Made by a program: the position numbers and the translations under genes. This document shows positions 10,601 through 16,831 of a stretch of 50,816 bases of DNA, one piece after another. Position 1 is the stretch's first letter, and each line of letters begins with the position of its first letter. The notes beneath the pieces were generated by a model. That model worked only from the letters and a program-made list of their open reading frames with translations. It did not search any database and was not told the origin of the DNA. Source of the stretch: an uncultured Bacteroidales bacterium (GTDB taxonomy: Bacteria > Bacteroidota > Bacteroidia > Bacteroidales > UBA932); the NCBI GenBank assembly GCA_945827785.1, contig CALZOR010000005.1, positions 1-50,816 on the forward strand, in the 5' to 3' direction.

Positions 10601-11635
10601 TTCCACAGACACGCCCTTGTATGAATAGATTGGATTGGAAGTTGATATCTCGGTCAAAACATTGGAAGGGACACAGGAAAAGCCGTTCTTTTCAGTACCG
10701 AACCAAATATTCCCGTCATTGTCGGGATATACATTGCTTGTCCCATATGGAGCATCGACCTGATTCAAATCTCCTGTAGCATAGTCAAATACAAAAACTC
10801 TGTTCTGGCGTGTAATTATATAGAAAGTTGTCTGATGTCCTGGATGAATGGATGTAACATCTTCCATACGGAACTCCCCTTCACGGGCAATACGGCCATG
10901 ATAAAGCGGCATATTCAATTCCGTTGACCATATATGGAAGCCATCAGGACCAAAGGTGCAAATCACCGAATTGGGCAACAGAATCATTCCCGACACCTCT
11001 CTGCCCGCATCTTCATACACCTGTTCCTGTTGAGCATCAGGAGTTTCTCTCCAATGGACACATCCCTGCGACAAATACCAAAGGCGGTCTGCCGGGTCGA
11101 AGAAAAAAGCATAGGCAGCCTTTCCATTGTCAAAGAAAAGCCGCCTTACAAAACAAGAGCGGTTCTTGTCATATTCCTGAATGATATCACCGGTTGAAAG
11201 GAAAAGCCTTCCATCCGAGGTCTCTGAAAAAGAATGAATGCACACTGACCTATATTCGCTATGATCAAATTCAACCGGCACAAACTCGTCTCTTTCGTTC
11301 AGACGGGCAAGTCCGGAAGAAGTACCCACCCATAGGTTTCCCTGCTTGTCGTTGTATATTGACAATACAATATTGGACGGGAGAGAGCTGGGATTGCTCC
11401 GGTCGTTCAAATAATGGTGGAATGAATGTCCGTCATATCTGACAACTCCGCGTGAGAGCCCCATCCAGATATATCCCATATCATCTTCCTCGAAACAGGA
11501 TACGGAACTGTTGGGAAGTATCTCAGTCACAGCATGGCTTTCCCGCTTGGGTAAAACAGCATCCTTATCCTGCCTTTGACAGCTCATCATCAAAGACAAC
11601 AAAAGGAGCAAAATAAAGGGCATGTTCTTTTTCAT
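7610..11635 (-). CDS. Hybrid two-component system sensor kinase/response regulator (HTCS, AraC-type output)
   Basis: 1341 residues, a typical one-protein glycan sensor. In order: N-terminal hydrophobic signal; a long beta-propeller region with repeated GYIWMG / GNLWVGTSSGL / GKIWLGTNSNG motifs; a Y_Y_Y domain; a transmembrane helix at about 770-795; HisKA with the phospho-accepting His in SHEFRTPL near residue 825; HATPase with N-box NNLMSNAVKY and G-box DTGLGIPE; a receiver domain from about 1095 with phospho-acceptor Asp in LLITDVM near 1141; and a C-terminal AraC HTH (about 1240-1341). It likely activates the adjacent SusC operon and esterase. The signal region ends in a lipobox-like MMSC, unusual for this class. 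Confidence 0.95.
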   Translation of the reverse strand: MKKNMPFILLLLLSLMMSCQRQDKDAVLPKRESHAVTEILPNSSVSCFEEDDMGYIWMGLSRGVVRYDGHSFHHYLNDRSNPSSLPSNIVLSIYNDKQGNLWVGTSSGLARLNERDEFVPVEFDHSEYRSVCIHSFSETSDGRLFLSTGDIIQEYDKNRSCFVRRLFFDNGKAAYAFFFDPADRLWYLSQGCVHWRETPDAQQEQVYEDAGREVSGMILLPNSVICTFGPDGFHIWSTELNMPLYHGRIAREGEFRMEDVTSIHPGHQTTFYIITRQNRVFVFDYATGDLNQVDAPYGTSNVYPDNDGNIWFGTEKNGFSCVPSNVLTEISTSNPIYSYKGVSVESLSKVNEGQILVNTSGHGMYLCDFDKGKISRLAYERFTQLQPLAVFIDSRHRLWVATSNRCHVLVENERCPQTNSGRINEIINYRELYSFPTHKGEMFLEDSFGNVWLSTFSHNIYVLPSGASQMQSVRLDVGSGFMFVPELHLSSSGKVMVLAFLYGVFEIDPQTFKVSHTFDIRSKIDFNFYPTCMLEDASGKIWLGTNSNGAFRYDPQRGVFRAMDEIACESIFTLTESSDGSIWAGTANGLYQYTDGHVLHFTNKDNIIEGELTTHAALALRDGYMLFGSSGGLFVVDPDIAEMQREPRLHFDDLFLNGIMVNPAEGGIIEKSLNHLPEVNLPKNAGSLRISFSNPNFVKDRPLDYWYMLEGYDKDWQKVHAGNMVHYSYIPEGKYTLVLQARDRRSGKVRSSISQDINVTSPLLTSRIMVTVIYPLLISLLFVLSLLTYLRYRKQRNEQKRIIQEKENEKNLNKMNVSFFTNMSHEFRTPLTLILGPVAEITEELEDTPYNRSLISTVRNSVNRMLKLVDQIMDFSKLETDALNLSLCRCDIAALFRNYVTPFKYNCSQKGILLEISDNMDGRTMLVDTDKFEKIINNLMSNAVKYTPGGAGSVIRASIEIVTREQAARLFKAGIESQSEEFCLVSVADTGLGIPEDKREEVFERYRRLDAPGQEKEFGSGIGLYYARRLATLHHGLLEAGDSPLGRGTCFRFLIPASDIDYQGEIIVDGLPSELPEKQEYVVSQNSHGNGSRPEIMLVEDDVDLASYISSLLGKYYDVKVKYSADDASNELKFQSPDLLITDVMLPGQTDGLGLCSQIKNNMETCHIPVMILSAKSTLDDQIRGLDTGADSYVVKPVAPAYLLTLTKTLISNREKLRNRITQTTDVSDIPDKDLSPQDRLFLESLYELMEKQLNSAELNVDVVADALKISRSKLYYKFKGLINETPNTFFKKYKLNRAAELIRSGKYNLSEIADMTGFSSLSYFSVSFKKQFGVKPSDYS

Positions 11636-11639
11636 GCCC

Positions 11640-11669
11640 CAAATATAAGTTATTTGCTCCGAACAACAA
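11640..11669 (-). promoter_or_regulatory. Promoter of the HTCS gene
   Basis: TATATTTG (complement of 11640-11647) with a TTG (complement of 11667-11669) exactly 19 nt upstream is a full Bacteroidota promoter. The -7 element ends only 4 nt before the annotated ATG at 11635, so the transcript should begin at or almost at the start codon. The -33 element abuts the stop codon of the clpB remnant. Confidence 0.7.
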
Positions 11670-11670
11670 T

Positions 11671-11810
11671 CTATCCTTCTTTCACATCGACAAGAATTGT
11701 TGAGTCTCGGCGGACTGTGCCGTCGAGGATGCTTTTGGCGAGTAGGTTTACCAACTCTTTCTGCATCAGTCTCTTGATTGGCCTTGCACCATATGCGGGT
11801 TCATGATAAT
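11671..11810 (-). pseudogene. Remnant of a clpB 3' end
   Basis: The minus strand encodes about 45 residues with [19 protein letters not shown] and KSILDG, the C-terminal end of a ClpB chaperone, terminated by TAG at 11671-11673. The protein is nearly identical over this stretch to the end of the intact ClpB encoded at 16832-18979, but the nucleotide sequences differ at many third positions, so this is not a recent copy of that gene. Nothing upstream continues the frame as ClpB; the sequence switches near 11805 into an oppositely oriented peptidase remnant. Too short to be functional. Confidence 0.85.
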
Positions 11811-12042
11811 CAATTTCCTTACTGACAATGACATAACCGGAGGTAATTCCGGCAGTCCGGTCCTTGACTCACGCGGGCGTCTGATAGGCCTGGCATTCGA
11901 CAGAAACAAGGAATCCCTTGCCTCCGATGCAGTCTATATTCCAGAATACAACCGCTGCGTGTGCGTTGATATCCGCTTCATTATCTGGGCATTGGACAAA
12001 TATGCCGGTATGGACCGTATTATCGCTGAACTCGGGCTGTAA
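11803..12042 (+). pseudogene. Remnant of an S46 dipeptidyl-peptidase (DPP7/DPP11) 3' end
   Basis: 79 residues starting NFLTDNDITGGNSGSP, which carries the catalytic-serine motif TGGNSGSP of family S46 dipeptidyl-peptidases, and running to a normal S46 C-terminus (YIPEYNRCVCVDIRFIIW, DKYAGMDRII). Full-length S46 enzymes are about 700 residues, so roughly nine tenths of the gene, including the His and Asp of the triad and the signal peptide, is missing. The frame itself is clean, with no stop inside the remnant. It lies back to back with the clpB remnant. Confidence 0.85.
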
Positions 12043-12086
12043 TCGGGAACCGTGTTCCCTTGCCCGTATATGTCAAGATATATAAA

Positions 12087-12124
12087 ATGGGGTGACTAAA
12101 AAGCCAACTTTTTAGTCACCCCAT
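12087..12124. terminator. Strong bidirectional terminator hairpin
   Basis: A perfect 17-bp inverted repeat (12087-12103 with 12108-12124) around a 4-nt loop ccaa, followed by cgttttt on the plus side and an A-rich stretch on the other. It lies 30 nt before the stop of the TPR lipoprotein gene (minus) and 45 nt after the peptidase remnant (plus). Confidence 0.85.
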
Positions 12125-12154
12125 CGTTTTTCTTCGAAAAACTAATCTTCCTTA

Positions 12155-13789
12155 TTACCTGTACTGAGCGAACTCAATGTCCTTAGCAGCTCTTGCAGCA
12201 AGTTTCTCGCATTTTGAAGCCTTCTCGAGGTTTGCCTTTACAGCATTTGCATCACCCTGACGGGCAGCAGCTACTGCACGGAGGTAAGCAGAGTTAGGGC
12301 AGTCGCATGAGAGAGCAGCAGCAGGTGCGTTGTTGCCGTTAAGGAGAGCAACGAGAGCTGCGTTGTAACCTTTCTTGCCAGAAAGTTTTGCAGCAGCATC
12401 AGCATATTTGCCTTTAAGTACGTCGATAACTGCGAGGTTCTCTTTTGCAGTCTCGCTAGCAGCAGCCTTGAAGTATTTTGCAGCCTCATCAATATTGCCT
12501 GCACGGAGAGCGATAACGCCCTGAGCATTGTTCCAGTCTGCATCCTTTGCACATTTCTCGAGAGCGGCCTTTGCATCAGCAATCTTTTCCATCTTGATGT
12601 AGGTAACAGCAAGATTGTACTGACCATTTGCGCTGTTGTATTTCTCGATAGCCTTCTTGTAGATAGCAACTTTCTGGTTGTCCTCCTTTACGAGGGTTGC
12701 AGCACGGAGAAGAGCAGTCTCGTCGAGGATGTCGATGTTCTCGTCGATAAGTTTGAGAAGCTCCTCTGAAGTATAGTTCTTGTACTCTACGTTAGCGATG
12801 AACCTTGCGCGGCGAAGTGCAGGAAGAACCTCTTTTGCAAGAGTCTTATACACAGCTGACATGTTCTTGATCTCTTTTTCGCGAACTGCAGGGTCGCTGT
12901 ACATTGAAAGAACGCGGATGATGAGGTCTTTGTCCTCAAGGTTTGAAGCAGCTACAAGCTCCTGGAAGCCTTCCCAGTCCTCACCGATGCTCTTTACGTT
13001 TACAGGAGCATCAGCAGGGTGTTTCTTGGTAACTTTGCCGAAAGCTTTCTCAGCAGATTTTGAACGGTTGCCTGAAAGTTTGTCGTTAAGGTCAACGGCT
13101 CCGTCAGGTGAAGCATAAGCAACAACGTCAGTGCTGATGAGGCTCTTGCGCTCGTTAGCCTTGATCTCATCAAGAGCAGCCTGGAAATCCTTTATTGACT
13201 GAGATTTGAGCTCGCTGTTCCTTACAGTCGCATTGTTGATGGTGTAAAGAATCTGACCCTCTGCAGTCTGGTTGATAATTTCCTGATAGTTGTCAGCCTT
13301 AAGATCAAGCTTGCCTTTCTGGCATACGAGCATGTAAGTTGTGTTGGCTCCATCTGCGACCTTTTTGGTTGGCATGTCAATAGCTTTTGATTTGTATTTC
13401 ACAACGCCACGGAGCTCAAGATAGCTGCTCTCCATGCCCGGTGCATATGCAAATTTAACTTTCTTTGACACTGTTGCTCCATCAGAAGGAACTACCTCAT
13501 AGTTGTCCTTAACTTTCTCACCCTGGAATACGTAAGGCTCCATTTTAGCTTCGCCTCCTTCGTAAACGATAACAGGAGTTACCTCGAGGATAGCCTTAGG
13601 ATGAAAATAATCAGCCGGATAAGTTACAGTAACCGTAGCGCTGATTTCTCCTGCTACAACTTCAAGAACGGCAGGGTCGCATTTTACAGTTACGCTCTCT
13701 GCCATCTCTGCCATTTTCTCAGGTGAGCTACATGCAACAGCAGCAAGTCCGAGAACGGCAGCAGACAAGAATTTGATACCTTTTTTCAT
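12155..13789 (-). CDS. TPR-containing lipoprotein with an OmpA-like central region
   Basis: 544 residues. A lipobox (VACSS, cysteine at 20) marks a lipoprotein. Residues about 30-140 are beta-rich; a central part has VVAYASPDG and LSGNRSKSAEKAF, resembling the OmpA-like peptidoglycan-binding fold; the C-terminal half is alpha-helical with TPR-like units (YNSANGQYNLAVTYIKMEK, GVIALRAGNIDEAAKYFKAA). The family is conserved in Bacteroidales, but I know no established function; a cell-envelope scaffold is likely. It is monocistronic, between its own -7 element (TATATTTG at 13853-13860) and a strong terminator. Codon use is highly biased, as in highly expressed genes. Confidence 0.75.
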   Translation of the reverse strand: MKKGIKFLSAAVLGLAAVACSSPEKMAEMAESVTVKCDPAVLEVVAGEISATVTVTYPADYFHPKAILEVTPVIVYEGGEAKMEPYVFQGEKVKDNYEVVPSDGATVSKKVKFAYAPGMESSYLELRGVVKYKSKAIDMPTKKVADGANTTYMLVCQKGKLDLKADNYQEIINQTAEGQILYTINNATVRNSELKSQSIKDFQAALDEIKANERKSLISTDVVAYASPDGAVDLNDKLSGNRSKSAEKAFGKVTKKHPADAPVNVKSIGEDWEGFQELVAASNLEDKDLIIRVLSMYSDPAVREKEIKNMSAVYKTLAKEVLPALRRARFIANVEYKNYTSEELLKLIDENIDILDETALLRAATLVKEDNQKVAIYKKAIEKYNSANGQYNLAVTYIKMEKIADAKAALEKCAKDADWNNAQGVIALRAGNIDEAAKYFKAAASETAKENLAVIDVLKGKYADAAAKLSGKKGYNAALVALLNGNNAPAAALSCDCPNSAYLRAVAAARQGDANAVKANLEKASKCEKLAARAAKDIEFAQYR

Positions 13790-13852
13790 TATTAAATTTA
13801 TTTAAATGGTTTATATTTTATTTACGCACTATCCAATACTGCATATTCGGTG

Positions 13853-13860
13853 CAAATATA
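13853..13860 (-). promoter_or_regulatory. -7 element of the TPR lipoprotein gene
   Basis: TATATTTG on the minus strand, 63 nt upstream of the ATG at 13789, leaving an AT-rich leader. A -33 TTG is present only at non-ideal spacing (23 nt). Confidence 0.5.
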
Positions 13861-13912
13861 ATCATATTTTTAGATTTTTTGTTCAAGATGTGCAAATTTC
13901 AATGCCTTTTCT

Positions 13913-13920
13913 TAACTTTG
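13913..13920 (+). promoter_or_regulatory. -7 element of the sigma-54 activator operon
   Basis: TAACTTTG matches TAnnTTTG and lies 7 nt before ATG 13928, predicting an extremely short or absent 5' leader. No convincing -33 element at 19 nt. Confidence 0.5.
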
Positions 13921-13927
13921 TGCCACT

Positions 13928-15169
13928 ATGACAAATCAAGAACTACAAACGTTAAAGAATAAATACGACATAATCGGCAATGATCCGGGTCTGAACAGGG
14001 CCCTGGAGATTGCCGTGGCCGTAGCTCCTACCGATATCACAGTGCTCGTCACTGGAGAAAGCGGAGTCGGCAAGGAGAACATTCCGAAAATCATCCACCA
14101 GAACAGCCGTCGCAAGAACTCAAAATATTTTGCAATCAACTGCGGAGCCATCCCGGAAGGGACAATAGACTCGGAATTGTTCGGACATGAGAAAGGCTCC
14201 TTCACAGGAGCCAACGAGATGCGCCGCGGATATTTTGAAGAAGCTGACGGAGGAACGCTCTTTCTAGACGAAATCGGGGAACTTCCACTTTCATCCCAGG
14301 CAAAGCTGCTGAGAGTCCTGCAGTCGGGAGAATTCATACGCGTGGGTTCTTCGAAAGTGCTCAAGACGGATGTCAGGCTTGTTGCAGCAACAAACGTCAA
14401 TCTGATACATGCCGTATCAAAAGGAAAATTCCGCGAAGACCTGTACTACAGGCTGAATGCCGTTTCCATCACTATGCCGTCCCTGCGGGAACGCCCGGGA
14501 GACATCAACCTTCTGTTCCGCAAATTCTCTTCGGACTTTTCGGCAAAATATGGCATCGGGAGAGTCACACTGACGGAAGACGCATCAATCATGCTCCGCA
14601 AATACCGCTGGCCTGGCAATATCAGGCAGCTGAAAAACATCGCTGAAACTATCTCTGTGCTTGAATCTTCAAGGGCAGGTTCTGACAAATGTGTCATTGA
14701 TGCGGAAATTCTGTCACAATACATTCCGAAGGATGAACCCAATCTTCTTCCGGCAAAGATATCTTCATGGCAGGAGGAAAATCCGGGAGAAAGGGAAGCC
14801 ATCATCCGTACCCTCATCCAGCTAAGGCAGGACGTCGAATATCTTAAGGAAGTGGTTGCTAATGCCGGAATCTCAGGCTCTGTCCACAGGACGGCAGCGG
14901 CGGCGATACAGCCCCCACCTGAAGTAGAGACACATGACAACATAATCAGTGACAGGGGATGGAGAATGATGGACATGGATATGGAAGACCCCGAAGAACA
15001 AGAACTTGGGAATTCTGAACAGGAAGACATGTCCATCCGCAACGCAAATATGGGGCTGATCGAAAAGGTCCTGAGAAAACACGACGGCAACCGGAAAGCA
15101 GCTGCAGCAGAACTCGGAATTTCCGAAAGGACCCTATACAGGAAAATCAAACAGATGACTGAAAAATGA
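13928..15169 (+). CDS. Sigma-54-dependent transcriptional activator (AAA+ / Fis HTH)
   Basis: 413 residues. The AAA+ sigma-54 interaction domain starts at once, with Walker A GESGVGKE (about 41-48), the sigma-54 contact loop GSFTGA (about 91-96), Walker B-like GGTLFLDEIGE and the second-half signature RWPGNIRQLKN. After a variable acidic linker, a Fis-type HTH (about 372-412, KVLRKHDGNRKAAAAELGIS) ends the protein. There is no N-terminal receiver or sensor domain, so activity may be controlled by abundance or a partner. A -7 element TAACTTTG (13913-13920) ends 7 nt before the ATG. The stop overlaps the lptE start (ATGA). Heads a lptE-secG operon, an order I associate with Bacteroidota genomes. 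Confidence 0.93.
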   Translation: MTNQELQTLKNKYDIIGNDPGLNRALEIAVAVAPTDITVLVTGESGVGKENIPKIIHQNSRRKNSKYFAINCGAIPEGTIDSELFGHEKGSFTGANEMRRGYFEEADGGTLFLDEIGELPLSSQAKLLRVLQSGEFIRVGSSKVLKTDVRLVAATNVNLIHAVSKGKFREDLYYRLNAVSITMPSLRERPGDINLLFRKFSSDFSAKYGIGRVTLTEDASIMLRKYRWPGNIRQLKNIAETISVLESSRAGSDKCVIDAEILSQYIPKDEPNLLPAKISSWQEENPGEREAIIRTLIQLRQDVEYLKEVVANAGISGSVHRTAAAAIQPPPEVETHDNIISDRGWRMMDMDMEDPEEQELGNSEQEDMSIRNANMGLIEKVLRKHDGNRKAAAAELGISERTLYRKIKQMTEK

Positions 15170-15693
15170 GTAGGACAAAAATAATATCCTCTTTAGGCGT
15201 CACGCTGGCCCTTTGCCTTACGGCCATGATAGTACACTCCTGCGGAATCTATTCCTTCACAGGAACCTCCATCCAGCCGGATGTAAAGACGATTACGATC
15301 AATTATTTCGAATACAAGGCCCTGAAGGTAAACCCTTCACTTGCCAACCAGATGACCGAGGCACTCAGGGACAAGTTCACCAAGCTCACCAAACTCGAAC
15401 AGGTGGACATGGACGGAGACCTCGAAATCGAAGCAGCCATTACAGGATATGATGTGAAAGCCATGGCCGTGACGGCAAATGAAACGGCAGCCCAGAACCG
15501 CCTTACGGTGTCTGTAAAAGTCAGTTTCACCAACAGGAAGCATTCCGAAGACGATTTTCCGGACAAGTCGTTTTCTGCCTATGCTGATTTCGATTCTTCG
15601 CTTTCCCTCGACTCCATGGAGGCACAGCTCTGCGATGAAATAGTTGAAAAACTTTGTGACGACATCTTCAATGCTACGGTAGCCCAGTGGTAA
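15166..15693 (+). CDS. lptE: LptE-like LPS-assembly lipoprotein
   Basis: 175 residues. The signal peptide ends in VHSCG (lipobox-like, cysteine near residue 26), followed by IYSFTGTSI and a short alpha/beta domain matching the Bacteroidota LptE family: IKTITINYFE type first strand, a long helix PSLANQMTEALRDKFTKLTKL, then strands with GYDVKAMAVTANETAAQNRLTVSV. LptE plugs the LptD barrel and helps deliver LPS to the outer leaflet. It overlaps the upstream activator gene by 4 nt and is followed 4 nt later by the TPR protein, so all are likely one transcript. Confidence 0.85.
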   Translation: MSRTKIISSLGVTLALCLTAMIVHSCGIYSFTGTSIQPDVKTITINYFEYKALKVNPSLANQMTEALRDKFTKLTKLEQVDMDGDLEIEAAITGYDVKAMAVTANETAAQNRLTVSVKVSFTNRKHSEDDFPDKSFSAYADFDSSLSLDSMEAQLCDEIVEKLCDDIFNATVAQW

Positions 15694-15697
15694 GATT

Positions 15698-16318
15698 ATG
15701 GATAATTTCATAGATATCAAGAAGTTGAATATTGACGAGCTCATGGGGGTTGTCAATCTGTATCCATGGTTCGGCGGAGCAAGAAAAGAGTTGTGCCGCC
15801 GGATGAAACTCATGGGAAGGGGGGAAAGCGGCGCTCCCGAGTTTGCAGATGCGGCAATGTACATGGGAGACAGGGCGAAATTATATCAGATGCTTCGGAC
15901 TCCCGCGGAGGACCGCTATGCCGATTCGGATGTATCCCAGCTCATAAAAGCCTACATTGCGGAGCAGAGTCCAGTATCGGACGCTTCCGCAGACACGGGG
16001 AAGGACGACACAAGGCAAAGAAAGGTAATAGTTGCCGGAGGCGACTTTTTCTCCCAGGAAGAATATGAAAAGGTTAAGAAATCTGAGGACAATGTTTTCT
16101 CCAGGTATGCCGCAAAGGCAAAACGGGAGGAAAAGAAAACCGAAGCCTCACTTGACTTGGAGTTTGACCTTTATACTGAGACTCTTGCCGGTATTTATGC
16201 AGATCAGGGCTATTATGAGCAAGCAAAACGCATTTATTCGAAACTAATTTTGGCATATCCGGAAAAAAATGCTTACTTTGCAGCCCTTATTGAAAATTTG
16301 GAAAGAATAAATAATTAG
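15698..16318 (+). CDS. Conserved protein with C-terminal TPR
   Basis: 206 residues, no signal peptide, so probably cytoplasmic. The N-terminal part begins IKKLNIDELMGVVNLYPWFGGARKELC; a charged linker follows; the C-terminal 50 residues form a TPR-like helical hairpin (ETLAGIYADQGYYEQAKRIYSKLILAYPEKNAYFAALIENLE). It sits between lptE and secG with gaps of 4 and 5 nt. I recognise the arrangement but not a proven function. A role in envelope biogenesis or translocase assembly would be a guess from neighbours only. Confidence 0.7.
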   Translation: MDNFIDIKKLNIDELMGVVNLYPWFGGARKELCRRMKLMGRGESGAPEFADAAMYMGDRAKLYQMLRTPAEDRYADSDVSQLIKAYIAEQSPVSDASADTGKDDTRQRKVIVAGGDFFSQEEYEKVKKSEDNVFSRYAAKAKREEKKTEASLDLEFDLYTETLAGIYADQGYYEQAKRIYSKLILAYPEKNAYFAALIENLERINN

Positions 16319-16323
16319 ATACT

Positions 16324-16665
16324 ATGAACGTACTTTTTGCAATCTTGACTGTGCTTGTTCTTATTGCAAGCATCCTGGTTACTTTGATTGTACTTCTGCA
16401 GAATGGCAAAGGCGGTGGACTTGCAAGCAACTTCGCTGCAGGAAACCAGACCTTCGGTGTACGCCAGACAGCTGACATCCTGGAGAAAATTACCTGGGGA
16501 CTCGTAGCTTTCATCCTCATCGTGTCAATCGCAACAACCTTCACAACCAATACAGGTTCACGCGAAATTGACTATACTGAGAAAATCGAGACTGAAGCAC
16601 CGGCTCCTGAATTCCCGGCAGCAATTCCTTCAGCCGAGAATCCTGCACAGAATCCAGCAGAGTAA
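16324..16665 (+). CDS. secG: Preprotein translocase subunit SecG
   Basis: 113 residues. Two transmembrane helices (about 3-23 and 53-73) flank the conserved cytoplasmic loop [15 protein letters not shown], the signature of SecG, and the tail is rich in Ala, Pro and Glu. SecG assists SecYE in protein export across the inner membrane. It starts 5 nt after the TPR protein and is the last gene before an operator-like palindrome and clpB. Length is normal for Bacteroidota. Confidence 0.95.
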   Translation: MNVLFAILTVLVLIASILVTLIVLLQNGKGGGLASNFAAGNQTFGVRQTADILEKITWGLVAFILIVSIATTFTTNTGSREIDYTEKIETEAPAPEFPAAIPSAENPAQNPAE

Positions 16666-16677
16666 TCTTCCGCATGG

Positions 16678-16692
16678 CTGACAAATTGTCAG
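16678..16692. promoter_or_regulatory. 15-bp palindrome upstream of clpB (operator candidate)
   Basis: CTGACAAATTGTCAG is a palindrome apart from its central base. It lies 13 nt after the secG stop and about 140 nt before clpB. The following bases TTGCACGTTTGGAATA have a weak resemblance to a -24/-12 sigma-54 promoter (TGGCACG-N4-TTGCA). It probably controls clpB, but no regulator is proven. Confidence 0.45.
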
Positions 16693-16722
16693 TCCATTGC
16701 ACGTTTGGAATACAATTTGACT

Positions 16723-16756
16723 TATAGCCGTTTGTTCTCCGGAGCAGACGGCTATA
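16723..16756. repeat. Inverted repeat between secG and clpB
   Basis: A perfect 9-bp inverted repeat (TATAGCCGT, 16723-16731, with 16748-16756) encloses a nested palindrome CTCCGGAG (16737-16744). No T-run follows, so a leader-RNA hairpin or operator is as likely as a terminator for secG. Confidence 0.5.
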
Positions 16757-16831
16757 ATGGTGTGTTCCGCCGCCTGATTGAACGGGAGAATTTTAGTTTC
16801 GCATGTTGCAAAACTTGAACAATTGGAGATT

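Noticed and set aside
14446..15150. 234-codon frame antisense to the sigma-54 activator
   Set aside because: Low-complexity Ser-rich translation opposite a well-supported gene.
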